Source of the DNA: Oscillospiraceae bacterium
GTDB lineage: Bacteria > Bacillota > Clostridia > Oscillospirales > Oscillospiraceae
Reading direction: 5' to 3'
Assembly: GCA_017458335.1 (NCBI GenBank)
Contig: JAFTFT010000016.1
Coordinates: 1 to 64,000 of the forward strand
Length of the DNA: 64,000 bases
Part shown: positions 43,923 to 52,871 of the stretch, piece after piece
Numbering within the stretch: position 1 is the stretch's first letter
How the letters are laid out: each line of letters begins with the position of its first letter
Translations under genes and position numbers: made by a program
Notes under the pieces: generated by a model
Database searches by the model: none
What the model saw: the letters and a program-made list of their open reading frames with translations, nothing else
Told to the model about the DNA's origin: nothing

Positions 43923-45938
43923 TCACAGATTCTGAGCAGCATGCTCACCGGCGATGAAGCCGAAGGTGACCGCATGGCCGAGGGACAGACCCGGATGGAA
44001 GAACGGATAGTCCGGAGCGCCGTAGAACTGGCCGCCCAGGTTGCCGACGGCATAGAGACCCGGAATCACTTCGCCGTTTTCTTTCACGACCCGGCCAAAC
44101 TCATCGGAGAGCACACCGGCGGTGATGGAGGAGCAGCGGATATGACGGCGGATGCCCCAGAAGGGCGCGGTCACGAACTTGTGCAGGAACTCGGGCTTCT
44201 TACCAAAGTCGAGGTCTTCACCCTTTTCGCACATCTCGTTGTAGCGGTTGAAGGACGCGACGGTTGCTTCGACGGGCAGACCCATCTTTTCGGCCAGCTC
44301 TTCGATGGTGTCGGCACGGAAGGTGTCGATCAGCTCGGGGAAGACGCCGACATGGAGAGAGGGATCCTCTTCCTTCAGGTAGCGCTGCATGACGACCTCG
44401 GGGACACCGGCGGTGGCATACTGCATGTAGTCGTTGTCATAGATCTGGCAGTACCAGCCGAGAGAACCGGTCTCCTGGTGCTCGTGATCCATGTTCTCAC
44501 CGACAAAGCCCGGCTGCCAGCGCAGAACGTTGGAGATGTAGGCCATGTCGACTTCTTCACTGACGAAGCGCTCACCGTTCATGTTGAGATCCAGGAAGGC
44601 GTGCTCGTCCCACATGAGACCGGCGTCAAAGTCATGCATGACACGGCTGTGGGCGACAGGCTCCATGGCGCTGCCGGCTTCGATGGCGAGGATGTTGCCG
44701 TCGCCGGTGCGGTGATAGACCTTCTTGTCGAAGTGCTCGATATCGGGGCAGAAGCGGCGGACCATGGTGGCGTTGTTTTCATAGGCACCGGTGGCAAGAA
44801 TGACGGATTTGGCGTTGAACTTGATGAAGCTGCCGTCCTGGGCCTGGCCGACGCAGCCGATGATGGCGCCGTCGGCGTCCTTGACGAGCTGGACAACCGG
44901 AGTGCTGAAGTGGACTTCGAGGTTGTCATACTGCTCCTGGGCATCGGCAAGAATGCCGGCCACGAGGGTGCCGTAGTTGTTGGGCTTGGGTCCGAACCAG
45001 GGAGCAAAGACCTCAACCTTGTCCTCGCCGAAGTCAAAGCTCTGGGTGCCGTCGTGCATGACACCGGTCATGACGGTGGAGGTATCCTGATACTTGGTAA
45101 CGCCGGTCTTGTCGTTCTTCCACTCGGTCTCTTCGGTGATGCCGCCCTTTTCGCAGACAAACTTCAGGGCTTCTTCCGAACGGTCGATATAGGCCTCAAG
45201 CAGCTTGCGGTTGGGACGCCAGCAGTTGACCGCAGTGGCAAAGGTGAGCCACTTCTTCAGACCGGCCTCGGTGGAGCCGCCCTTGATGATGGCGGAGGAG
45301 CAGTTGCCCTGGGAGACAGCGACGGGCTCCTTCTGCAGAACGGCGACCTTTGCGCCCATCTCGGCGGCCTTGACGGCGGCGATGACACCGGAGGCGCCGG
45401 CACCGCAGACCACGATGTCCACATCGCGCTCTTCGGCAAAGTCGGTAATGGGCTCAAGGATCACCGCGGAGGCGTTGATGTCTTCGGCGGTAATGTCGGT
45501 GAGAACATAGGCACCGTCAGATTCAACCGTGGGCTTGACGAAGCCGGAGTTGACGGCTTCTCCCTTGGCCTGGGCAATGCAGTTCTTCAGGGCGACGCGG
45601 ACGGCTTCGCTGGTCAGGGAGGCACCGGACACGCCGTCGATCTCGGCGCTCTGGGCAGCCATAACCTGCGCGAGCAGGTCGTCATGAGCGGCCTGACCGA
45701 TGGCAGGGGTCTCTTCGGCGAGATCCAGGACCACATCCACGATGGAGTTCTCATCGAAGGTGGCGGTGACGGTGACGGTGCCCATGCCGGTGGCAGTGGC
45801 AGAGTAGGTGCCCGGCGTGTACAGACCGTCAGCGGAGGCCTTGGCGTTCACTGCGCCGAGACCGACACCGGCCATGGCGAGAGAGGCAGCGCCTGCGAGA
45901 GAGCCTTTCAGGAAATCTCTTCTGCTGAGGTTGGACAT
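43923..45938 (-). CDS. Tat-exported FMN-binding/FAD-dependent reductase (fumarate/urocanate-reductase-like)
   Basis: 671 residues. A twin-arginine signal (LSRRDFLKGSLAGAASLAMAG) is followed by an FMN-binding domain (about 38-125) with DGVSGASL, the site where ApbE-type transferases attach FMN through phosphodiester; here a Ser occupies the usual Thr place. The FAD domain starts at about 173 with VDIVVCGAGASGVIAA. This architecture belongs to extracytoplasmic reductases that pass electrons to an organic acceptor in anaerobic respiration. Substrate is unknown. AAGGAAG precedes the start. A MerR gene is divergent, and the promoter has a MerR-type layout. Confidence 0.9.
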   Translation of the reverse strand: MSNLSRRDFLKGSLAGAASLAMAGVGLGAVNAKASADGLYTPGTYSATATGMGTVTVTATFDENSIVDVVLDLAEETPAIGQAAHDDLLAQVMAAQSAEIDGVSGASLTSEAVRVALKNCIAQAKGEAVNSGFVKPTVESDGAYVLTDITAEDINASAVILEPITDFAEERDVDIVVCGAGASGVIAAVKAAEMGAKVAVLQKEPVAVSQGNCSSAIIKGGSTEAGLKKWLTFATAVNCWRPNRKLLEAYIDRSEEALKFVCEKGGITEETEWKNDKTGVTKYQDTSTVMTGVMHDGTQSFDFGEDKVEVFAPWFGPKPNNYGTLVAGILADAQEQYDNLEVHFSTPVVQLVKDADGAIIGCVGQAQDGSFIKFNAKSVILATGAYENNATMVRRFCPDIEHFDKKVYHRTGDGNILAIEAGSAMEPVAHSRVMHDFDAGLMWDEHAFLDLNMNGERFVSEEVDMAYISNVLRWQPGFVGENMDHEHQETGSLGWYCQIYDNDYMQYATAGVPEVVMQRYLKEEDPSLHVGVFPELIDTFRADTIEELAEKMGLPVEATVASFNRYNEMCEKGEDLDFGKKPEFLHKFVTAPFWGIRRHIRCSSITAGVLSDEFGRVVKENGEVIPGLYAVGNLGGQFYGAPDYPFFHPGLSLGHAVTFGFIAGEHAAQNL

Positions 45939-45955
45939 AAGACATTCTTCCTTTC

Positions 45956-45984
45956 TTGTATTATGGTTCCAAATGGATTATAAT
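45956..45984 (+). promoter_or_regulatory. Possible promoter of the merR-type gene
   Basis: TTGTAT (45956-45961), 17 bp, perfect TATAAT (45979-45984). It would give a leader of about 95 nt and overlap the reductase leader. Confidence 0.45.
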
Positions 45985-46009
45985 GTGGCAGAAACCACGA
46001 TGTAATGTC

Positions 46010-46040
46010 AGTATAAACCCTGTCCCCGGTACAGAGTCAA
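46010..46040 (-). promoter_or_regulatory. MerR-type promoter of the reductase gene
   Basis: On the minus strand TTGACT (46040-46035), a 19-bp spacer, TATACT (46015-46010). The spacer contains the dyad CTGT-N7-ACAG centred between the hexamers. Long 19-bp spacers with a central dyad are the hallmark of promoters activated by MerR proteins, and such a gene is adjacent. Confidence 0.78.
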
Positions 46041-46087
46041 CAAAAAAATAACAATCGTTTTTGCGATTGATCAGGCGGGTGGAGCAC

Positions 46088-46891
46088 GTGAAGATCAATG
46101 AACTGGCAAAACTGTCGGGACTGAACTCGGAGACGATCCGGAAGTATCGGGAACGCGGCCTTCTGAAGCCGGTGCGCAACCCGGAAAACGGATATTATGA
46201 ATACAGCTGGCCGGATTTCCTGAACCTGCTGTACATTCGCAAGCTGCGCGGAGCCAGCCTCTCCCTGGACGCCATCGAAGCAACCTGCCGGAGCGGGGAT
46301 GCCGAATCCCTGCTGCAGGGTTACCGGAAGACCATCGCCGATCTGGAAAAGCAGATCCGGGAGCTGAAGCGGCGGGAGATGATGCTGAGCATCACGGCGC
46401 GGCACTATGAGAGGGATGCGCAGGCCACGGATCAGATCCGGGTGATTGAAGCCTTCGACACCAAGTATGACAGCTACTTCGACCAGACCAGGCCGGACGC
46501 GGTCCGCAGACGCTGGATTGAGAATGTCGACCTTTTCACGCTGGTGGTGTGCATCGAACAGAGATACTTCGAAGATGCCGCACTTCCGGAGCGCGTCCCC
46601 ATCCGCATCGGGATCGGAACCTATGAAAACATCATCCGCGAAGAGCACATTCGGATGCCGAAGCAGGTCAGCGTGTTCCCGAAGGCAAAGTATGCTTCGT
46701 TTTTCCTGGAAGTAGCGGACGATCTTCGCTCCGTGCCGGCAGAGCGGCTTGAGCCGATCCGGCAGTTCCTGCGGGAGAAGGACCTGCATGCACTTGATAA
46801 TTCCACGGCGTATCTCTACCGGGTGGATACCTCCGGAACACAGCCGCGTTTCATTTTCTGCGTCCGGGTGATGGTGGAGCCATTGCCATGA
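46088..46891 (+). CDS. MerR-family transcriptional regulator with C-terminal effector domain
   Basis: 267 residues from GTG 46088, chosen because MerR proteins begin KINELAKLSGLNSETIRKY; upstream TTG/GTG starts would add up to nine residues. The winged HTH (1-70) shows YRERGLLKPVRNPENGYYEY. A coiled coil (about 80-105) and an effector-binding-like domain (about 115-265) follow. It is divergent from the Tat reductase and likely activates it from the 19-bp-spacer promoter, perhaps on sensing its substrate. Its stop overlaps the -35 of the cobalamin operon promoter. Confidence 0.9.
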   Translation: MKINELAKLSGLNSETIRKYRERGLLKPVRNPENGYYEYSWPDFLNLLYIRKLRGASLSLDAIEATCRSGDAESLLQGYRKTIADLEKQIRELKRREMMLSITARHYERDAQATDQIRVIEAFDTKYDSYFDQTRPDAVRRRWIENVDLFTLVVCIEQRYFEDAALPERVPIRIGIGTYENIIREEHIRMPKQVSVFPKAKYASFFLEVADDLRSVPAERLEPIRQFLREKDLHALDNSTAYLYRVDTSGTQPRFIFCVRVMVEPLP

Positions 46892-46911
46892 ATGCCGAAA
46901 CGTGATAGAAT
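46883..46911 (+). promoter_or_regulatory. Promoter of the cobalamin operon
   Basis: TTGCCA (46883-46888), 17 bp, TAGAAT (46906-46911). The -35 lies at the very end of the MerR gene. It gives a leader of about 265 nt containing the riboswitch. Confidence 0.6.
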
Positions 46912-46939
46912 AGCAACAGGCTGCCGGAACAGCAGCGGA

Positions 46940-47075
46940 ACAGAAAACAGAATATCGTTCTTTCCGCCTGCGGAATGCGGAACATGGAATCGGGTGAAAG
47001 TCCCGGCGAGTCGGTCACTGTGAAGCCGCCGGAGGTTGAAGGCCTCTGAGCGGATCAGTCAGATACATGGGAAAG
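46940..47075 (+). ncRNA. Cobalamin riboswitch aptamer
   Basis: The conserved core is readable: GGAATC-GGGTGAAAGTCCCGG, then GGTCACTGTGAA (B12 box type, about 47012-47024) and AGTCAGATAC (47057-47066). It sits directly upstream of cobalamin biosynthesis genes and is followed by hairpins and an intrinsic terminator, so bound cobalamin should switch the operon off by early termination. Aptamer ends are approximate. Confidence 0.92.
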
Positions 47076-47079
47076 AGCG

Positions 47080-47132
47080 GTGCTTTTGCCGGAACCGAAA
47101 GCACGTTGGGACAGACGCGAAGAAGGCGTCTG
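47080..47132 (+). promoter_or_regulatory. Expression-platform hairpins of the riboswitch
   Basis: Two stems lie between aptamer and terminator: GTGCTTT/AAAGCAC (47080-47104) and CAGACGC/GCGTCTG (47112-47132). The second shares ACGC/GCGT sequence with the terminator arms and may act as an antiterminator partner. Confidence 0.5.
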
Positions 47133-47137
47133 CCGTT

Positions 47138-47170
47138 GACGTACCCGGGTTTCGGGTGCGTCTTTTTTTT
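47138..47170 (+). terminator. Riboswitch-controlled intrinsic terminator
   Basis: GACGTACCCG (47138-47147) pairs with CGGGTGCGTC (47153-47162), followed by eight T. It ends 13 bp before the first cob gene. Confidence 0.85.
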
Positions 47171-47183
47171 CGGGAGGAACAGG

Positions 47184-47945
47184 ATGGTTCATTTTGTCGG
47201 AGCGGGACCCGGTGCCCCGGAGCTGATCACTCTGCGGGGGGCTGCCCTTCTGGAGACGGCGGATCAGGTGATCTATGCCGGAAGTCTGGTGAATCCCGCA
47301 CTGCTGGAACGGTGCCGGGCGGACTGCCGGATCCTGAACAGCGCCGTGATGACCCTGGAAGAGGTAATTGATGCAATTTGTGCTGCGGAGGCGCAGGGGC
47401 GGACGACCGTACGCCTGCACACCGGGGACCCAAGTGTTTACGGCGCCGTCCGGGAGCAGATGGACCGGTTGGAGGAGCTGAAAATTCCGTATGATGTGAC
47501 CCCCGGTGTCTCCAGCTTCTGCGCTGCGGCTGCGGCGCTGCGGGCGGAATATACCCTGCCGGGGATCAGCCAGACCCTGATCCTGACCCGTATGGAAGGG
47601 CGGACGCCGGTGCCGGAGCGCGAGCAGCTCAGAAGTCTTGCACAGCACGGAAGCTCAATGGCGGTGTTCCTGTCCGTGGGGATGCTGACAGAACTGCAGG
47701 CGGAACTGATGAAAGGCGCGTACACGGCGGAAACGCCGGCCGCTCTGGTATATAAAGCGAGCTGGCCCGAAGAGATGGTCGTCAACTGTACGGTCGGAAC
47801 TCTTGCGGAGAGCGCGGAGAAATACGGAATCCGCCGGACGGCTCTGGTGCTGGTGGGGGAATTCCTCGCAGGAAGCCGGGAGCGCAGCCGTCTGTATGAC
47901 CCGGCGTTTACGACCGGATATCGGAAAGGAACGGACAAGACGTGA
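47184..47945 (+). CDS. cbiF: Cobalt-precorrin-4 C11-methyltransferase
   Basis: 253 residues from ATG 47184 with GGGAGGAAC upstream. MVHFVGAGPGAPELITLRGA and the SAM-binding THTGDPSVYGA-type segment LHTGDPSVYGAVREQMD are typical of CbiF/CobM. It methylates C11 of the corrin precursor using SAM. First gene of the riboswitch-controlled operon. It overlaps cbiET by 4 bp (GTGA). Confidence 0.96.
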   Translation: MVHFVGAGPGAPELITLRGAALLETADQVIYAGSLVNPALLERCRADCRILNSAVMTLEEVIDAICAAEAQGRTTVRLHTGDPSVYGAVREQMDRLEELKIPYDVTPGVSSFCAAAAALRAEYTLPGISQTLILTRMEGRTPVPEREQLRSLAQHGSSMAVFLSVGMLTELQAELMKGAYTAETPAALVYKASWPEEMVVNCTVGTLAESAEKYGIRRTALVLVGEFLAGSRERSRLYDPAFTTGYRKGTDKT

Positions 47946-49126
47946 AGATCAGTTTGATCGGCTGCGGCTGCGGCAGCGGGACCCTGACCGGCGAAGCGGC
48001 GGAAGCAATCAGGTCTGCCGACGCACTCATCGGTGCGCCGCGCCTGTTGGAGCAGTTTCCGGAGGCGGAGAAGAAGATCCCGGCTCAGGCAGCAAAAGAA
48101 ATCGCCGCCGCGCTCTCCTGCCTCAGCTGCGACGAGGTCTGCGTCCTTTTCAGCGGGGACAGCGGCTTCTACTCCGGGGCACGCCTGCTGATTCCGCTGC
48201 TGCCGGAGAACAGTGAGTGGCGGGTTTTTCCGGGAATCTCCAGTCTGCAGCTTCTGGCGGCACGGCTCGGAGAACCCTGGCAGAACTGGAGACTCTGCTC
48301 CGCCCACGGGGTGGACTGTGACCCGGTGTGGGAGGTCTGCCACGGAGAGAAAGTCTTTTTCCTCACCGGCGGAAAGCTCGGACCGGCCGAGCTCTGCGGC
48401 CTGCTCACAGAAGCCGGGCTCGGGTTGCTCTCCGTCGTCGTGGGGGAACTGCTCGGCTGCCCGGAAGAGCAAATCCACCGGGGCACTGCCGAAGCGTTTT
48501 CTCAAATGAAACTCTCTCCGCTCAGCTGCATGCTGGCGGAAGCAGCACCCCGGAGGAAGCGCCGCACACCGGGGCTTCCCGATGCGGAATTTGAGCGTAC
48601 GGAGAAAGTCCCGATGACGAAGCAGGAAGTCCGGGCCACTGCCCTGGCCAAACTCGGGGTGGGACCGGAGGATACCTGCTGGGACATCGGCACCGGAACC
48701 GGCAGCGTCGCGGTTGAGCTGGCCCTGCAGACGAGGGAAGTCTGGGCGGTAGAACGGGACTGGGAAGCGCTTCAAACCGCGGCACGCAACCGTGAAAAGC
48801 ACGGCGCCTGGAACCTGCATCTGAAGAAAGGCGGTGCTCCGGAGGCTCTGGAAGGCCTGCCGAAGCCTGACGCTGTTTTCATCGGAGGCAGCGGGGGACA
48901 GCTGGAGAAAATCATAGAAAAAATATATGATGTAAACCCGAAGGCCCGGATCTGCGTTTCGGTAATTGCACTGGAGACACTTCAGTGCGCCCTCGAATGT
49001 CTGCGGAAGCCCGGATATGAGACGGAAGTCTGCCAGATCGCGGTGTCCAGAAGCCGGCCGGCAGGGGAGCTGACGATGATGCTGGCGCAGAACCCGGTAT
49101 ATCTGATTACAGGGAGACCGGAATGA
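47942..49126 (+). CDS. cobL: Fused cobalt-precorrin-7 C5-methyltransferase / cobalt-precorrin-6B C15-methyltransferase (decarboxylating)
   Basis: 394 residues with a GTG start. The N-terminal CbiE domain (about 1-195) has LIGCGCGSGTLTGEAAEAI and FSGDSGFYSGA. The C-terminal CbiT domain (about 215-390) has CWDIGTGTGSVAVELAL and PDAVFIGGSGG. The fusion carries out methylation at C5 and C15 plus acetate decarboxylation. GTG/ATG overlaps with both neighbours show tight translational coupling. Confidence 0.96.
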   Translation: MKISLIGCGCGSGTLTGEAAEAIRSADALIGAPRLLEQFPEAEKKIPAQAAKEIAAALSCLSCDEVCVLFSGDSGFYSGARLLIPLLPENSEWRVFPGISSLQLLAARLGEPWQNWRLCSAHGVDCDPVWEVCHGEKVFFLTGGKLGPAELCGLLTEAGLGLLSVVVGELLGCPEEQIHRGTAEAFSQMKLSPLSCMLAEAAPRRKRRTPGLPDAEFERTEKVPMTKQEVRATALAKLGVGPEDTCWDIGTGTGSVAVELALQTREVWAVERDWEALQTAARNREKHGAWNLHLKKGGAPEALEGLPKPDAVFIGGSGGQLEKIIEKIYDVNPKARICVSVIALETLQCALECLRKPGYETEVCQIAVSRSRPAGELTMMLAQNPVYLITGRPE

Positions 49127-50532
49127 GTGCGTTCATGATCAGCGCCATGCAGAGCGGCGCGGGGAAAACCGTGATGAGCTGCGCTCTGATGGCGGCATTG
49201 AAACGGCGCGGGCTGCAGGTACAGGCCTTCAAGAGCGGCCCGGACTACATCGACCCGATGTTCCACAGCCGGGTTCTGGGCGTGGAGAGCCGAAACCTTG
49301 ATCTGTTCCTTCAGGGAGAGGCAGGCGTCCGGAGAAGCTTTTCATCCGGCCGGGGTGACGTGGCCCTGGTGGAAGGGGCCATGGGCTACTATGACGGATT
49401 GAACGGCGGCACGGAAGCCAGTGCCTGGGAACTCGCCCGGACCCTTCAGCTCCCGACCGTGCTGGTGCTGCGAGTGAAAGGGACCGGCATTACGCTGGCA
49501 GCGCAGGTCTGCGGGATGCAGCATTTTCGTCCGGAGAGCAGGATTGCAGGCCTGCTGCTCTGTGATTGTTCCGGGCGCCGGGCGGAGTACTTCAAAGAAA
49601 TCCTGGAGCGGGAGTGCGGGCTCCCGGTCCTGGGGTATCTGCCACCGATGGAAGAAGCGCATCTGGAAAGCCGGCATCTCGGCCTGCTGACTGCGGCGGA
49701 GATCGAAGATTTTCAGCTGCGGTTCGACCGCATCGCCCAGCAGGCGGAACGGAGCATAGATCTGAACCGACTGCTGGAACTTTCGGCAGAGATTGAGCCG
49801 GCGGCCGGATACGGGCGACAGGGAAGTATCCCGGAAGAGCGTGTTTCCTCGGAAACCGTCCAGCCCGGAACGGGGAGCCGCGATAAAACCAGGCCCCGCT
49901 GCCGCATTGCGGTGGCGCGGGATGAGGCCTTCTGCTTTCACTATGCGGACAATCTGGACGCCCTGCGTCAGGCGGGAGCGGAGCTTGTGTTCTTCAGCCC
50001 GCTGCATGACACGCATCTTCCGGAAGCGGAAGGGCTCTGGCTCTGCGGCGGTTATCCGGAGCTCCATGCGAAGCAGCTGTCGGAAAACAACCGTGTTCGA
50101 CGTGAAATCCGGGAGCGGGTACTGAACGGATGTCCGACGGTGGCGGAATGCGGCGGGTTCCTCTATCTGCAGGAGAGCCTGGAGGACCCGGAAGGAACGG
50201 CCTGGCCGATGTGCGGTGCATTTCCCGGGCGGGGCTTCAAAACCGGGAGACTGCAGCGCTTCGGATATCTGAAGCTGAGCGTGGAGGGCGATTCACTGCT
50301 GTTTCAGGCCGGAGAGTGGATCCCTGCGCATGAATTCCACTACTGGGACAGCACGGAGAACGGTGCGGATCTCACGGCGGAAAAGGCAGACGGAAGAAGC
50401 TGGCGCTGCGGCTGGGTGACCGGCACACTGTATGCAGGCTTTCCGCACCTGCACTTCGGCGGAGAGCTGCCTCTGGCAGAACGATTTGTAAAGGCGTGCT
50501 CGGCGTATGGTAAGCATGAAAACAATCGATGA
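49123..50532 (+). CDS. cbiA: Cobyrinic acid a,c-diamide synthase
   Basis: 469 residues. The ATP-binding N-terminal half shows SAMQSGAGKTVMSCALMAAL, KSGPDYIDPMFH and VEGAMGYYDGL. The glutamine amidotransferase half (about 260-465) has CGGYPELHAKQL and the catalytic Cys in VAECGGFLYL. It amidates side chains a and c. The linker around residues 225-260 is charged and variable. It overlaps cobT by 17 bp from the chosen start. Confidence 0.96.
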   Translation: MSAFMISAMQSGAGKTVMSCALMAALKRRGLQVQAFKSGPDYIDPMFHSRVLGVESRNLDLFLQGEAGVRRSFSSGRGDVALVEGAMGYYDGLNGGTEASAWELARTLQLPTVLVLRVKGTGITLAAQVCGMQHFRPESRIAGLLLCDCSGRRAEYFKEILERECGLPVLGYLPPMEEAHLESRHLGLLTAAEIEDFQLRFDRIAQQAERSIDLNRLLELSAEIEPAAGYGRQGSIPEERVSSETVQPGTGSRDKTRPRCRIAVARDEAFCFHYADNLDALRQAGAELVFFSPLHDTHLPEAEGLWLCGGYPELHAKQLSENNRVRREIRERVLNGCPTVAECGGFLYLQESLEDPEGTAWPMCGAFPGRGFKTGRLQRFGYLKLSVEGDSLLFQAGEWIPAHEFHYWDSTENGADLTAEKADGRSWRCGWVTGTLYAGFPHLHFGGELPLAERFVKACSAYGKHENNR

Positions 50533-51577
50533 AGTGATCCGGGAGATCCAGACGCCGGATGAGAGCGCCCGAATGCAGGCGGAAGCCCACTGGAACAAAG
50601 TGGCGAAGCCCCTGGGCAGTCTGGGACTCTTCGAGAACATGATCACGCGAATCGCAGCGCTGAAAGGACAGGTGGATTATCGCCTCGATAAGAAGGCTTT
50701 GATCGTCTTATGTGCCGACAACGGGGTAGTGGCCCAAGGAGTCAGCCAGTGCGGCAGCGACGTAACGGGAAAGGTCGCCGTTGCGCTTGCAGAGGGACGC
50801 AGCACGGCCAACACCATGGCGCGGAGAGCAGGCTGCCGCGTGATCCCGGCCGACGTGGGAATCCTGGACTTTCCCGGACATCCCGGAGTACGGAACCTGC
50901 GGGTGCGAAACGGTACGGGAGACATCAGCCGGGAAGCCGCAATGACGAGGGAGGACTGTCTCACCGCCATGGCGGGGGGCGTTGCCCTCACGGAAGAACT
51001 GATCCGGGAGGGAACGGAACTGCTGGCAGTGGGGGAGATGGGCATCGGCAACACCACCACCGCGACGGCGCTTTCCGCGGCGCTTCTGAACCTGGATCCG
51101 GACGGGGTCACCGGCCGCGGCGCCGGGCTCAGCTCCGCGGGACTTGAACGGAAAAAGCGCGTTATCCATTCCGCCCTCGAGCGAATCGATCCGAATGAGA
51201 AGGACCCCGTCTATCTGATGGCAGAGCTGGGCGGACTGGACATCGCCGCCATGTGCGGTGCCTTCCTGGCGGCCGCGGCAAACCGTACTCCCGTGATCAT
51301 TGATGGTGCCGTCAGCTCCATCGCTGCGTACTGTGCCCTGCGGCTGTGCCCGGATGCGGGCGCGGCCATGCTGGCCAGCCATGTCTCGTCTGAACCGCTC
51401 GGAGCGCTGCTGCTGGAGAAACTGGGACAGGAAGCACCGCTGGACGCGGGCATGCATCTCGGCGAGGGGGGCGGAGCGCTGATGCTGATGCCCCTGCTGG
51501 AGATCGCACGGGAAGTCTATAACAGCGGGCAGGACTTTGAAAGACTGGGAATCGAGGCCTATCAGCCTCTGACGTGA
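50516..51577 (+). CDS. cobT: Nicotinate-nucleotide--dimethylbenzimidazole phosphoribosyltransferase
   Basis: 353 residues from ATG 50516, where homology starts; an ATG at 50507 adds three residues. HWNKVAKPLGSLG, VLCADNGVVAQGVSQ, GEMGIGNTTTATAL, GRGAGLS and HLGEGGGALML are diagnostic. It activates the lower-ligand base to its alpha-ribotide. No lower-ligand synthesis gene (bluB or bza) is in the window, so the base may be made or salvaged elsewhere. Confidence 0.96.
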   Translation: MKTIDEVIREIQTPDESARMQAEAHWNKVAKPLGSLGLFENMITRIAALKGQVDYRLDKKALIVLCADNGVVAQGVSQCGSDVTGKVAVALAEGRSTANTMARRAGCRVIPADVGILDFPGHPGVRNLRVRNGTGDISREAAMTREDCLTAMAGGVALTEELIREGTELLAVGEMGIGNTTTATALSAALLNLDPDGVTGRGAGLSSAGLERKKRVIHSALERIDPNEKDPVYLMAELGGLDIAAMCGAFLAAAANRTPVIIDGAVSSIAAYCALRLCPDAGAAMLASHVSSEPLGALLLEKLGQEAPLDAGMHLGEGGGALMLMPLLEIAREVYNSGQDFERLGIEAYQPLT

Positions 51578-51585
51578 GGGAACAC

Positions 51586-52113
51586 ATGCTGAGTATTATC
51601 ATCGGCGGATCGGGCAGCGGGAAAAGTGCCTTTGCGGAAGATCTGGTCTGCCGTCTGCCGGGCCGGCGGATCTATATCGCCACCATGACGGCGCGCGACC
51701 CCGAGAGCCTGCAGCGGATTGCGAAACACCGCCGGGCGCGCGCGGGGCGCGGATTTCAGACGCTGGAGCGGGGATGCGATCTCGCCGGTGCGGCAGAGTC
51801 AGAAAGCGAGTTGCCGGCACGGGCAAACGTTTTGCTGGAGGACCTCTCCAACCTGCTGGCCAACGAGATGTTCCAACCGGAAGGCGGGGAAATTGACGCG
51901 GTCAGAGCGGGCATAATAGTGCTGAAGAACCGGTGTGAAAATCTCACGGTGGTGACGAATGAGATCTTCTCGGACGGGGGGCGGTACGACGGGATGACGG
52001 AGCTGTATCTCCGGAATCTGGCTATGCTGAACAGGGAACTTGCCCGGGAAGCGGATCTGGTGGCTGAGGTCATCTGCGGCCTGCCGAATGTGCTGAAGGG
52101 GAATCTGCCATGA
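51586..52113 (+). CDS. cobU: Adenosylcobinamide kinase / adenosylcobinamide-phosphate guanylyltransferase
   Basis: 175 residues from ATG 51586. P-loop IIIGGSGSGKSAFAE (about 3-17) and the guanylylated-His region RIAKHRRARAGRGFQTLE are present. The usual NEVGxGIVP motif is replaced by VTNEIFSDGG, a variant I associate with Clostridia. It phosphorylates cobinamide and attaches GMP before CobS. Overlaps cobS by 4 bp. A second, mini CobU-like protein follows cobS. Confidence 0.9.
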   Translation: MLSIIIGGSGSGKSAFAEDLVCRLPGRRIYIATMTARDPESLQRIAKHRRARAGRGFQTLERGCDLAGAAESESELPARANVLLEDLSNLLANEMFQPEGGEIDAVRAGIIVLKNRCENLTVVTNEIFSDGGRYDGMTELYLRNLAMLNRELAREADLVAEVICGLPNVLKGNLP

Positions 52114-52871
52114 TGATATGGAAGAGCATTCTGATTGCGTTTTCGATGTTCTCGGCGATCCCGGTCCCGCAGACGGACTGGGAGGAGAAAAGCATGCGCT
52201 ACAGCCTGTGCGCTTTCCCTTTGGTAGGGGTGGTCATCGGGCTTCTGAGTTTCGGCTGGGGGAAGCTGTGTATGACTCTGGCACTGCCGGATCTTCTGCG
52301 GGGCGCGGGATATTGCCTGATTCCGGTCCTGAGCACCGGGGGGATTCATCTTGACGGTTATGCCGACACCTGGGACGCGCTCTCGAGCCACGCGGGGATC
52401 GAAAAGAAGCAGGAGATCCTGAAAGATCCGCATCTCGGCGCCTTCGCCGGGATCCGGCTGTGTATGTATTTTGCGGCGTCACTTGCGCTCTGGTGTGCGC
52501 TGCCGGAGTTGAATGTGTTCTGCCTTCTGGGGCTTTACGGCCTGTCACGCTGTCTGTCGGGAATCGCCCTGATGAGCTTTCCGCTCCGAGCGGGAAGCGG
52601 ACTTGCCAGAAGTTTTGCGGAAGCGGCGGAACAGACAACGGTGCGGCGGATCCTCGTCGGAGCGGCACTGGTTTTTGCCGGCCTGTTTGGCGCCGCTGGA
52701 GCCAGCCTCTGCACGGTGGCGGCGGTGGCGGTGTTCTGGAAGTACAGGCGGCTGTGTGAGAAGGAATTCGGCGGGCTCTCCGGCGATCTGGCGGGCTGGT
52801 TCGTCCAGACGGCGGAGCTCTGGATGCTCGGAATGCTGGTAATAAGCCGGTATGTGGGGGGATGGCTGTGA
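52110..52871 (+). CDS. cobS: Adenosylcobinamide-GDP ribazoletransferase (cobalamin synthase)
   Basis: 253 residues, polytopic. The signature GGIHLDGYADTWDALSSH lies near residues 73-90, followed by KDPHLGAFAG. It joins the nucleotide loop to adenosylcobinamide-GDP in the membrane, the last major step. It overlaps cobU by 4 bp and the mini-CobU by 10 bp. Confidence 0.96.
   Translation: MMIWKSILIAFSMFSAIPVPQTDWEEKSMRYSLCAFPLVGVVIGLLSFGWGKLCMTLALPDLLRGAGYCLIPVLSTGGIHLDGYADTWDALSSHAGIEKKQEILKDPHLGAFAGIRLCMYFAASLALWCALPELNVFCLLGLYGLSRCLSGIALMSFPLRAGSGLARSFAEAAEQTTVRRILVGAALVFAGLFGAAGASLCTVAAVAVFWKYRRLCEKEFGGLSGDLAGWFVQTAELWMLGMLVISRYVGGWL

Noticed and set aside
43941-45983. 680-codon plus-strand frame opposite the Tat reductase
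   Set aside because: Antisense shadow; the minus-strand gene has Tat, FMN and FAD motifs and a proper promoter.
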